Below, in pieces: positions 33,029 to 40,819 of a stretch of DNA of 64,000 bases (the first letter of the stretch is position 1; the number at the start of each line of letters is the position of its first letter). The notes below the pieces were generated by a model, which had not been told where the DNA came from, did not search any database, and worked only from the letters and a program-made list of their open reading frames with translations. The stretch comes from Actinomycetota bacterium (GTDB lineage: Bacteria > Actinomycetota > Nitriliruptoria > Nitriliruptorales > Nitriliruptoraceae). Location: contig JAHWKY010000005.1 of assembly GCA_019347575.1 (NCBI GenBank), positions 124,001 to 188,000 of the forward strand, read 5' to 3'. The translations under genes and the position numbers were made by a program.

Positions 33029-34441
33029 GGTTGGCGGCTGCGGCGTGGCGGCGGGTTCGGCTCGGCCGATCGGCAGGACCACCCTGAAGGTCGTGCGCCC
33101 CGGCTCGCTCGAGACGTCCAACTCGCCCCGGTGCTCCAGGACCACGATGCGGTGGCTGATCTGTAGGCCCAGCCCCGTTCCCTCGCCGACCGGCTTGGTC
33201 GTGTAGAACGCGTCGAAGATGCGGCTCGCCACCTCGGGCGACATGCCAGGTCCGTTGTCCCTGACCTCGACCACGACGTCCTCGCCTTGTCGATGCACGC
33301 GGAGTGTGAGCGTCGGGTCCTCGACACCGGCCTCCCGCATGGCGTAGCAGGCGTTGTCGATCAGGTTCGTCCACACCTGGTTGAGCTCGCTGGCGAACGC
33401 CGTGATGCTGGGCAGGTCCGGTTCGTACTCCCTCACCACGCGGACGTGCTTGACCTCGTGCGCGAGCATGGCGAGCGTGTCCTCGATCCCGCGGGTGACG
33501 TCGACCTCCTGGACCGGCGCCTGATCGAGGTGGCTGTGTGAGCGCAGTCCACCGACGAGCGTGGAGATGCGTCCCGCAGCGTCCGCCAGCGCCAGGGCGA
33601 GCGTGGTGAGGCGCAGCGTGACGACGAGGAACTCCAGCGCGTCCGCGGCGGCGTCCGGCTCGGCGGCGTCGAGCAGGGTGTGCAGCCGATCGGGTCCGGC
33701 GCCTGCATCGATCAGCGCCCCGACCCGATCGCCATCGCTCGGCAGTCCACGCGCATCGAGCCAGTCCGCGAGTGCGTCCTCGGCATCGCTGCGATCGAGT
33801 GCGCTCGGCGGTGTCGACGGGTCGGCCGCGAGTTCCCGAGCGAGCGCCACCGCACGACGCCGAGCTGCCGCGTCCGGGACCGGCTCGGTGGCGACCGCGA
33901 GGAGCGCTTCCATCGCCTCGGCGAGGCGGTCGGCGCCCCGGCGTACGGCCGCGGCCGGGTTGTTGAGCTCGTGGGCGACACCGGCGGTGAGCGTGCCGAT
34001 CTGGGCCATCCGCTCGATGTGGCGCAGTCGGTCGTGGTTCTCCCGCTCGCGTTGGAGCAGCGTCTCGAAGATCGCTCGCGACGCTCCCGGGCTCGAGGCG
34101 AGCAGCTCGTCGAGAGCACGCTTGGGGATGGCCAGCAGATCGGTCGCGGACTCGGCCCGAGCGGTCGCGCTCCGAGACCGCTCCTCGAGCAACGCCATCT
34201 CGCCGATGACGTCGTTGACGCCGCGACGGGCCAGGATGACCTGTCGCGGCCCGGTCTCCTTCAGGATCTCGAGGCCGCCGCTGACGATCACGTAGGCGCG
34301 ATCGCCAGCCTCCCCTTCCCGAAACAGCACCTCGCCTGGACCGAGGTGCACGTCCTCGACGCCCCGACAGATGCGTTCGAGGTCGTCGTCGTCGAGGCCG
34401 GCGAAGATGGGCACTCGCTTGAGGCGCTCGTCGGCAGCCAT
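33014..34441 (-). CDS. cNMP-binding-domain sensor histidine kinase
   Basis: A 475-residue protein with no transmembrane segment. Residues ~8-125 form a cyclic-nucleotide-binding fold (PIFAGLDDDDLERICRG, VLFREGEAGDRAYVIVSGGLEIL, NDVIGEMALLEERSRSATARA). The kinase core has the H-box GVAHELNNPAAAV, N-box NQVWTNLIDNACYAM, and G boxes DNGPGMS and GTGLGLQISHRIV. It lies one base after the response regulator-oxidoreductase gene, so the pair probably forms a two-component redox or stress circuit. The arginine pattern RSRSATARA is compatible with cNMP binding, but the ligand is not shown. Confidence 0.9.
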   Translation of the reverse strand: MAADERLKRVPIFAGLDDDDLERICRGVEDVHLGPGEVLFREGEAGDRAYVIVSGGLEILKETGPRQVILARRGVNDVIGEMALLEERSRSATARAESATDLLAIPKRALDELLASSPGASRAIFETLLQRERENHDRLRHIERMAQIGTLTAGVAHELNNPAAAVRRGADRLAEAMEALLAVATEPVPDAAARRRAVALARELAADPSTPPSALDRSDAEDALADWLDARGLPSDGDRVGALIDAGAGPDRLHTLLDAAEPDAAADALEFLVVTLRLTTLALALADAAGRISTLVGGLRSHSHLDQAPVQEVDVTRGIEDTLAMLAHEVKHVRVVREYEPDLPSITAFASELNQVWTNLIDNACYAMREAGVEDPTLTLRVHRQGEDVVVEVRDNGPGMSPEVASRIFDAFYTTKPVGEGTGLGLQISHRIVVLEHRGELDVSSEPGRTTFRVVLPIGRAEPAATPQPPTSPVG

Positions 34442-34442
34442 C

Positions 34443-36104
34443 TCAGACGGTCTCCAGGTAGCGATGCACGAACGAGACGCAGATAGCGCCCTGGCCGACG
34501 GCCGAGGCGACCCGTCGGACCGCCCCGTCGCGGACGTCGCCCGCCGCGAAGATGCCCGGGACGCTGGTCTCGAGTAGGTACGGATCGCGATCGAGCGGCC
34601 AGCCCTTCGGGCGGGAACCCTCGCGCATCAGGTCGGGGCCGGTCGGGATGAAGCCACGGTCGTTGGTCTCGACGAGGCCGGCGAGGAAGTCCGTGTGCGG
34701 GACGGCACCGACGAAGATGAAGAGCCCAGCCGCCTCCTCGCCCCAGCTACGGTCGCTCGCGCCGTCACGGAGGGTGATGCGTTCCAGGTGGTCGCCACCG
34801 TCCACCGCGGCGACCCCGGTGGAGGTGAGCACGCGGATGTTGGGCGTGGCCTCGACCTGGTCGACCAGGTACTGCGACATCTTGTCGCGGAGCGAGCCGC
34901 CACGTACCACGAGCGTGACCTCCGCGGCGTGGCGCGAGAACAGCATCGCGGCCTGTCCCGCGGAGTTGGCACCGCCCACCACGAAGACCTTCTCGCCCTC
35001 GTAGGACCGCGCCTCCGACCGGCTCACGCCGTAGTACACGCCCGCCCCGGTGAACCGTTCGTACCCCGGAACGTCGAGGCGGCGCACCTTCATCCCCGAC
35101 GCGATGAGCGCCGCGTGGCAGGCCACCTCGGAACCATCGGACAGGGTCAGTACGCGCGTCGTCCCCTCGACGCGTATCCCCGTCACTTCGGCCGCCGTCA
35201 GGATCTCGGCACCGAAACGTTCCGCCTGTGCGGTCGCGCGTCGGGCGAGGTCGGCGCCACTCACGCCACTGGGGAAGCCGAGGTAGTTCTCGATGAGCGA
35301 GGTGGTGCCAGCCTGACCTCCGGTTGCCTGGCGTTCGATCACGGCGACACGTAGACCCTCGGATGCCCCGTAGACGGCGGCTGCGAGACCGGCCGGCCCG
35401 GCGCCGACGACGACGAGATCGTAGAACGGGGCGCTGGCGGTCACGCGCAGTCCGACGCGCTCGGCGAGGACGCGCGGGTCGGGCCGCACCGCCACGGACC
35501 CGTCGGCGAAGAACACGAGCGGGAGCAGCGCTTCCTCCTCGTCCGCTGCCGCTAGCAGCGCCCGCGCTTCGGGATCGCGCTCGACGTCGAGGAACCGGTA
35601 GGGGAGGCGGTTGCGGGCGAGCCAGTCCTTGACGTCGTGCGTCGCGGCATCCCAGCGGGCGCCCACCACACGGATCCCGTCGAAGGGGGCGGGGCGGTTG
35701 GCCGCCCAGTCGTCGATCAGGTCGTCGATGACCGGGTAGAGGTTGTCCTCCGGGGGATGCCACGGCTTGAGGATGTAGTGGTCGAGACCGATCTCGTTGA
35801 TCGAGGTGATCGCGGCCTGCGTGTCCGCGTACGCGGTCAGCAGGATCTTGCGTGCCTCGGGGAAGTAGGGCGCCGCGGCGAGCAGGAAGTCGGTTCCCTG
35901 CATCCCGGGCATCTTCTGGTCGACGACGAACAGGGCGACGTCCTCACCCCGACGCGTCAGCTCCTCGACGGCCTCGAGCGCGGTCTCGCCCGATCCGGCG
36001 GCCACGATGCGGTAGCCGTCGGCGTAGCGTGACCGCAGATCGGCACGGACGGCGGCGAGGACAGGGGCGTCGTCATCGACCGCGATGATCGTGGGCTTGC
36101 CCAT
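34443..36104 (-). CDS. Response regulator fused to thioredoxin-reductase-like flavoprotein
   Basis: A 553-residue fusion. REC domain at ~1-125 (IIAVDDDAPVLAAVR, phosphoacceptor Asp in FVVDQKMPG, KILLTAY and LKPW). A Cys-less thioredoxin/glutaredoxin-like domain follows (~140-220). The flavoprotein part (~228-550) has FAD motif VVVGAGPAGLAAAVYGASEG, NADPH motif VVGGANSAGQAAMLFSRHA and the closing FAAGDVRDGAVRRVASAVGQGA. The redox-active CxxC of thioredoxin reductases is missing: the matching place reads GVYYGVSRSEARSYEG. It is therefore not a normal thioredoxin reductase; it may use NAD(P)H/FAD redox state as a signal. First gene of the pair with the kinase. Confidence 0.9.
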   Translation of the reverse strand: MGKPTIIAVDDDAPVLAAVRADLRSRYADGYRIVAAGSGETALEAVEELTRRGEDVALFVVDQKMPGMQGTDFLLAAAPYFPEARKILLTAYADTQAAITSINEIGLDHYILKPWHPPEDNLYPVIDDLIDDWAANRPAPFDGIRVVGARWDAATHDVKDWLARNRLPYRFLDVERDPEARALLAAADEEEALLPLVFFADGSVAVRPDPRVLAERVGLRVTASAPFYDLVVVGAGPAGLAAAVYGASEGLRVAVIERQATGGQAGTTSLIENYLGFPSGVSGADLARRATAQAERFGAEILTAAEVTGIRVEGTTRVLTLSDGSEVACHAALIASGMKVRRLDVPGYERFTGAGVYYGVSRSEARSYEGEKVFVVGGANSAGQAAMLFSRHAAEVTLVVRGGSLRDKMSQYLVDQVEATPNIRVLTSTGVAAVDGGDHLERITLRDGASDRSWGEEAAGLFIFVGAVPHTDFLAGLVETNDRGFIPTGPDLMREGSRPKGWPLDRDPYLLETSVPGIFAAGDVRDGAVRRVASAVGQGAICVSFVHRYLETV

Positions 36105-36125
36105 GCCCGCCCCCCGGCTGACGCC

Positions 36126-36809
36126 TCACCGTGTCGACGTGGCGATCTCGTCGATGAGCCCGTAGTCGAGCGCCTCCTGCGCCGTCATCCAGAAGTCACG
36201 GTCGGTGTCCTCGGCCACCTGCTCGACCGTCTTGCCGGTGCGCTCCGCGAGGATCTCGTTGAGGCGCTCGCGCAGGTAGACGATGTTCCTGGCCTGGATC
36301 TCGATATCGCGGGCGGTACCCCGCGCCCCGCCGAGCGGCTGGTGGATCATGATGCGCGCGTTCTCGCTGGCGGTGCGGGTGCCGGTCCCGGCAGCCAGGA
36401 TCACAGCCGCCGCGGACGCCGCCATGCCGATGCAGCGCGTGTTCACCTTCGCCTTCAGCATCTGCATCGTGTCGAAGAGGGCGAACAGCCCGCTGATGAT
36501 GCCGCCGGGGGAGTTCACGTAGAGGGTGATGTCCTCCTCGCCATCGGCGTCGAGTGCGAGCATCTCGGCGACCAGCGCGTCCGCGGTCGTGTCCTCGAGG
36601 GGGCCTTTCAGGAACAGGATGCGCTCCTCGAACAGCTTCGCGAACGCCTTGCTCTGGACTCCATCGAGCAGATCGTTGAGCTCGGACACGTCACGCTCCG
36701 GGTCGTGGTCTGGGACCGGAGCGAGATGGTACTCATCTTCGCGACGGCGCATCCGCGGCCCGTTGACGGGAGCGCTCATCCCAGGATCGGGGACCAGCGC
36801 TCCCTTCAC
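36126..36809 (-). CDS. clpP: ATP-dependent Clp protease proteolytic subunit (ClpP family)
   Basis: A 227-residue protein with the ClpP fold: ITLYVNSPGGIISGLFALFDTMQ, catalytic Ser132 in GMAASAAAV, His156 in RIMIHQPLGGA and Asp205 in DTDRDFWMTAQEALDYGLID. The long N-terminal stretch before the core (~55 residues) is unusual; an ATG at 36779 would shorten it by 10. No clpX or second clpP gene is adjacent, so this may be an extra ClpP paralogue rather than the housekeeping pair. It lies 21 bp upstream of the regulator-oxidoreductase gene in the same direction. Confidence 0.9.
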   Translation of the reverse strand: MKGALVPDPGMSAPVNGPRMRRREDEYHLAPVPDHDPERDVSELNDLLDGVQSKAFAKLFEERILFLKGPLEDTTADALVAEMLALDADGEEDITLYVNSPGGIISGLFALFDTMQMLKAKVNTRCIGMAASAAAVILAAGTGTRTASENARIMIHQPLGGARGTARDIEIQARNIVYLRERLNEILAERTGKTVEQVAEDTDRDFWMTAQEALDYGLIDEIATSTR

Positions 36810-36820
36810 GGGGGGCGGGG

Positions 36821-37006
36821 TCAGTCGCTCTCTACCACGCGGGTGTTGCCGGCGGCGGGAACGAACTCGGTTGTGTGACCGTCGTCCCAGCGGATCTCGA
36901 CGCGGAGCGGGTCCTCCTCGAGTACGCGCTCGACGACGCCATACCGGTTCGGTTGCCCGACCTTGTTCGACGGGACCTCGATCGTGTCGCCCTGTCGGAC
37001 CATCAC
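36821..37006 (-). CDS. DUF1918 protein
   Basis: A 61-residue protein (MMVRQGDTIEVPSNKVGQPNRYG to HTTEFVPAAGNTRVVE), a clear DUF1918 member: short SH3-like beta proteins common in actinobacteria. The second ATG (37003) is an equally good start. It lies 11 bp before clpP. Function unknown. Confidence 0.88.
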   Translation of the reverse strand: MMVRQGDTIEVPSNKVGQPNRYGVVERVLEEDPLRVEIRWDDGHTTEFVPAAGNTRVVESD

Positions 37007-37091
37007 CTCAGCGGACCTCCTCCTCGATGGAACGCGACACCTACGAACGTACGCCTGAGCGGCCGCCGCGTCATCCCCGGGCCCCGCCCTT

Positions 37092-38048
37092 CTACAGCAG
37101 CTCGGGTCGGTCGCGTTCCTCGGACATGCCGATGGGGCCGTCGGTGATGCCGTGGAAGAACTGTTGCACCGGCGCGTACCAGCTGCCGAACATGTCGTCC
37201 ACGGTCCCGAACGCCACGAGGTTGCGACGGAACAGCAGACCGACGTAGTCGGCCACTTGCTGCGCCGAGGGAATGTGGTGGGTCACGATGACGATCGTCG
37301 CCCCGGTGTTGTCCTTGATGTCGCGTGCGAGGTCGTTGAGGTAGGCGACACGGACCGGATCGAGGCCCGAGTCGGGTTCGTCGAACAGCAGGATCTCGGG
37401 TTCCATGACCAGCGCTCGGGCGAGGCCCACGCGCTTGCGCATACCGCCCGAGATCTCGTCGGGCATCTTGTCGGCAGCGCCTTCGAGGCCCACGAGCTCG
37501 AGCTTCTCGAACACGATCTCCTTGATCTCCTTCTCGCTCTTGTGGGTGTGCTCGCGCAGCGGGAAGGCGGTGTTGTCGTAGACCGTCATCGATCCGAACA
37601 GCGCCCCGTCCTGGAACAGCACCCCGAACTTCTTGCGGACCTCGAGCAGCCGCTTCTTCTTCAGCGACGGGATGTTGTCCTCGCCGACCCAGATCTCGCC
37701 GCTATCGGGCTTGAGCAGGCCGATCAGGTTGCGCAGGAACACCGACTTCCCGGTGCCCGACGGCCCGAGGATGGTCGTGATGTGGTTGCGCGGGAAATCG
37801 ATCGAGATGTCCTCGAGCACGGTGTTGCGCCCGAACGATTTGGTGATGTTGCGGACCCGGATCACGGGGTCGGTGACGACCGTGTTGCCGGGGAACACCG
37901 GATCCTGGGTCTTCTCGTAGCCGTGGGGTGGCGTGTGCAGCACCGCTCCGCCGAAGCCGATGCCAGCGCCTTCGGGCTGGAAGTGCTCGACGTCGAGCTC
38001 GGTCTTCTCGATCGTCGCCGTCGGTTCGGACTTCTTCCTCGCCATCAC
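37092..38048 (-). CDS. Mce/Mla-type ABC transporter ATP-binding protein (MceG-like)
   Basis: A 318-residue ATPase. After an ~65-residue charged N-terminal extension come Walker A LGPSGTGKSVFLRNL, Q-loop VLFQDGALFGSMTVYDNTAFPLRE, signature EISGGMRKRVGLARAL, Walker B ILLFDEPDSGLDPV and switch VTHHI. The FQDGALFGSMTV and SGGMRKRV sequences are typical of MlaF/Mkl ATPases that power YrbE-MCE lipid importers. It ends the same transcriptional run as the mce genes, whereas in mycobacteria mceG is usually unlinked from mce operons. Confidence 0.92.
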   Translation of the reverse strand: MMARKKSEPTATIEKTELDVEHFQPEGAGIGFGGAVLHTPPHGYEKTQDPVFPGNTVVTDPVIRVRNITKSFGRNTVLEDISIDFPRNHITTILGPSGTGKSVFLRNLIGLLKPDSGEIWVGEDNIPSLKKKRLLEVRKKFGVLFQDGALFGSMTVYDNTAFPLREHTHKSEKEIKEIVFEKLELVGLEGAADKMPDEISGGMRKRVGLARALVMEPEILLFDEPDSGLDPVRVAYLNDLARDIKDNTGATIVIVTHHIPSAQQVADYVGLLFRRNLVAFGTVDDMFGSWYAPVQQFFHGITDGPIGMSEERDRPELL

Positions 38049-38049
38049 G

Positions 38050-38880
38050 TCACCTCGTCGTGTTGACCAGCAGCAGGTCGGTTGGTAGTGCGTGCGTCAC
38101 CGAGTTCGCGATCGAGCCCAGCAGTCGGGAAGGTCCGCTCATGCCCTTGTTCCCGAGCACGAGCAGATCGAAGCCTCGAGCACCTTCGAGGAGGGCATCG
38201 ACGATCGACTCGCCGACGACGACCTCGCGACCGACCTCCCACTCGAGTTCGCCGGCGACGCGGTCGAGTACGGCGGCACCGCTCGCCTCATCCTTCGCCG
38301 CCGTCAGCAGCACCGGCTCTGCCCCGAGCGCCAGGGTGAACTCGAGGCCGTGCGCCACGGCGAGCGCCGCGGTGTCGGATCCGTCCGTGGCCAGCGCGAT
38401 GCGATCCCACGAGTAGCCGTCCGTGCAGTCCGATGTGTGGACGAGCAGGACATCCCGGAGTGCGTGGTGGGTGACCTGGTGGGGGATGTTGCCGAGCAGC
38501 CGCTCGGTGCGATCGGTCAGGCCGGCGGTCCCGACGACGATCAGGGTGTCGGGCTTGCGCTCCGACAGCTCGAGCAACGCCTCGGCCGGGTGACCCTCGG
38601 GGGTCGCGGGGCGTGCGTCGGGGACACCCGCGGACCGTGCGCGCGTCGCGGCGTCGTTGGCGGTCCGCTCCGCCCAGCGCACCTCGTGCGCCGCGGGACT
38701 GCCACCGGGGTACTCCACCGCCTCGGACGGCGGCGGGGCGTCGGGCAGGTGGCGGTACCACGCGGTGGCCACCGTGAGCGTCGCTCCGAGCGAACGCGCC
38801 AGCGTGACGGCCGCCTCGACCGCGCACGAGGCGGTGGGGGAACCGTCCGTCCCGACGAGGACGTGGCTGTAGCCGCTCAA
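38050..38880 (-). CDS. Universal stress protein, two UspA domains
   Basis: A 276-residue tandem Usp protein. The first domain (1-~140) starts HVLVGTDGSPTASCAVEAA and ends with the nucleotide-binding pattern VVGTAGLTDRTERLLGNIPHQVTHHA. The second (~150-276) ends VLGNKGMSGPSRLLGSIANSVTHALPTDLLLVN. Both keep the G-2x-G-9x-G(S/N) ATP-binding signature. The start is a TTG at 38880 overlapping the previous stop (TTGA), one base from the ATPase gene. Its place inside the mce operon suggests stress- or energy-linked control of lipid import. Confidence 0.9.
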   Translation of the reverse strand: MSGYSHVLVGTDGSPTASCAVEAAVTLARSLGATLTVATAWYRHLPDAPPPSEAVEYPGGSPAAHEVRWAERTANDAATRARSAGVPDARPATPEGHPAEALLELSERKPDTLIVVGTAGLTDRTERLLGNIPHQVTHHALRDVLLVHTSDCTDGYSWDRIALATDGSDTAALAVAHGLEFTLALGAEPVLLTAAKDEASGAAVLDRVAGELEWEVGREVVVGESIVDALLEGARGFDLLVLGNKGMSGPSRLLGSIANSVTHALPTDLLLVNTTR

Positions 38881-39479
38881 CTGCCGCCTCCTTCCTCGCC
38901 GTCGCCGCTGGCGTCACCGAGGACGGCCACCGCGTCGTCGTAGACGGCGGTCTCGAAGCGCGCGACGCGCCAGGTCCCGTCCTCACGGAGCAACTCCAGC
39001 CGGATCTGCTGCCGGATGGTGCTGGGCGGAGCGTCGCTGGTGTCCGACACCTGCATCTGCGCTTCAGCGAACGCCACCGCCGTCTCGCCGTCCACCTGGA
39101 CCGCGATGCTGTCGATCGTCCCCTCGCTGCGGGCCTGGAGCGCGACGAGCTGGGGGATGTCCGGTCCGGAGAAGAACGTCTCGAGCTCCTCGAGCAGCTG
39201 TCCGGTTCCCAGCGACTCGATGCGTTCCCGGGTGGCGTCGAGTCCGCCCGTTGCGTCCCACGTGGTCAAGGCGTCCACGAACGTCCCGGCGACCTCCAAC
39301 GCATCCTGGCGGCTCGCGTCGGCTTCCGCAGCGCTGCGCCACTCGATCGTGCTGAAGGCGGCGACGATCACGGCGACGAGCGCGATCGCCCACGGCACCA
39401 GAAGCGCCATCCGGCCCCGACCGGAACCCCCCGGCGAGCGCGGCTCCACCGCGGTGGCGTCGTCGGTCACGGCGCTCAC
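38877..39479 (-). CDS. Mce-associated membrane protein
   Basis: A 200-residue protein, GTG 39479 overlapping the previous mce stop (GTGA). A ~25-residue hydrophilic N-terminus leads to one TM helix (MALLVPWAIALVAVIVAAFS), then a NTF2/SnoaL-like outer domain (TFVDALTTWDATGGLDATRERIESLGTG to WRVARFETAVYDDAVAVLG). This layout is that of Mce-associated (Mas) proteins encoded just after mce genes. They are thought to stabilise the importer. The C-terminus is Gly/Glu-rich. Confidence 0.82.
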   Translation of the reverse strand: MSAVTDDATAVEPRSPGGSGRGRMALLVPWAIALVAVIVAAFSTIEWRSAAEADASRQDALEVAGTFVDALTTWDATGGLDATRERIESLGTGQLLEELETFFSGPDIPQLVALQARSEGTIDSIAVQVDGETAVAFAEAQMQVSDTSDAPPSTIRQQIRLELLREDGTWRVARFETAVYDDAVAVLGDASGDGEEGGGS

Positions 39480-40819
39480 CGTGCCCTCGACCGCAGTGCC
39501 GCGGCCCCAGCGATCGCGAGCGGGGCGAGGACCGCGAGCGCGCCACCGGTCGCCGGGAGCGGGGCGCGGTCGCGGCCACGCGGCGTCGGCGGGGCGATCG
39601 TGCCGCCCTCTTCGTCCTCGACGACCGGTGCCCACTCGATCGGCGGGGCGGTCGGGTCCGGAGGCTGGTAGCTGGAGGTGATCGTGCGATCCTGTGGGCG
39701 CCCAGGCGCCCCGACGGCGTTGACGCCGGTCCCGAACGGCGACTGGCATGCCGCTCCCGGCCGCGTGGCGGGGGTGGGACGCAGCGTCTCGTAGGGCAGC
39801 CCACCCTGCGGCTTGTCCGGCCCCTCGAACTTGATGCGTGCCCAACCCACGCCCGTCGTCGGGTCGAACTGGTTGCCGATGTCGAAGCCGAGGAAGAAGA
39901 ACCGCGCCTTCTCGAACCCCTGCTCGAGCTCGTCGAGCTTGCTGTCGTAGAGCGCCGCGGGCGCGCCGTCCGCGGTGGACGGTCCGAGGAGCATGTGGTT
40001 GATGTCGCGGACGTCGTCGAGTATGCAGCTGATGTTGTCGCGCTCGTTGCGGATCAGGGCGTCGGTCTGCGTCAGCGCCCGCTGTCCGTTGTCGATGATG
40101 GTCTCGAGGTCGCGGCGGCTGTCGCCGAGCACGTCGCCGAGCTCGGCGGCGTTCGAGAAGCTCTGGGCCAGCGCTTCGCGGTGCTCGCGGAGCGTCCGCA
40201 GGACTGCCTCGGAGGTGTCGATCGCGCGCTCGAACGTGGGGATGCCCGACACCAGCGTGCGGTTGAGGTCGAGGCTGTCGCGGTTGAGCTCGCGGAGCCG
40301 CTCGCCGCGCCCGCGGAGGGCCACCCCGAGCTCGTGCACGACGGTGCCGAGATCACCCAGGTCGACGGCGGCGAACAGCGCTCGGGCCCGTTCGAGGAGG
40401 AACGGCACCTCGGCGGGCACGACCGTCTCGGCCGGGACGATCAGATCTCCCGGCTCGGCTGCGTCCCACGGGACCTCGAGCGGCTGGAAGTCGACCGACT
40501 GCTCGCCGATGGGGGACCGGCGGAGCACCTGGACACGCGCGTCGAGCGGGACCTCCTGGTCGCCTTGGATCTTGAGCGTGATCTCCACGCCCTCCTGCGT
40601 CACCTCGACCTCGTGCACCTGGCCGACGGCGCGGCCGAGCACGGTGACCTCCTGGGCGGGCAGGACGCCGCCGGCCTCGGGCATCGGCACCGAGACCTGG
40701 TAGCTGTCGTCGAACAGCACGCCGCTGACGAAGCTCAGGAACGCGGCCAGGGTGATGCCGACCGCGAAGACGATGAGCCAGGTGACGTTGGTCAGCAGGC
40801 GTGCGAGCTGGCCCCTCAT
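39476..40819 (-). CDS. MCE-family protein (sixth, MceF position) with LPATG tail
   Basis: A 447-residue protein. N-terminal TM (VTWLIVFAVGITLAAFLSFV), then the MCE domain (~38-115: YQVSVPMPEAGGVLPAQEVTVLGRAVGQV). A helical region follows (~150-290), then a Pro-rich segment. The C-terminus has LPATG (about 421-425), a hydrophobic stretch and RSRAR, the layout of a sortase signal. A sortase-type tail on a protein that is also N-terminally anchored is odd for the MceF position. MCE proteins form hexameric tunnels that carry lipids across the periplasm-like space. Confidence 0.9.
   Translation of the reverse strand: MRGQLARLLTNVTWLIVFAVGITLAAFLSFVSGVLFDDSYQVSVPMPEAGGVLPAQEVTVLGRAVGQVHEVEVTQEGVEITLKIQGDQEVPLDARVQVLRRSPIGEQSVDFQPLEVPWDAAEPGDLIVPAETVVPAEVPFLLERARALFAAVDLGDLGTVVHELGVALRGRGERLRELNRDSLDLNRTLVSGIPTFERAIDTSEAVLRTLREHREALAQSFSNAAELGDVLGDSRRDLETIIDNGQRALTQTDALIRNERDNISCILDDVRDINHMLLGPSTADGAPAALYDSKLDELEQGFEKARFFFLGFDIGNQFDPTTGVGWARIKFEGPDKPQGGLPYETLRPTPATRPGAACQSPFGTGVNAVGAPGRPQDRTITSSYQPPDPTAPPIEWAPVVEDEEGGTIAPPTPRGRDRAPLPATGGALAVLAPLAIAGAAALRSRAR

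Noticed and set aside
36126-37006. ClpP and DUF1918 as part of the mce operon
   Set aside because: An 85-bp gap separates them from the MceG-type ATPase and their functions are unrelated; read-through is possible but not supported.
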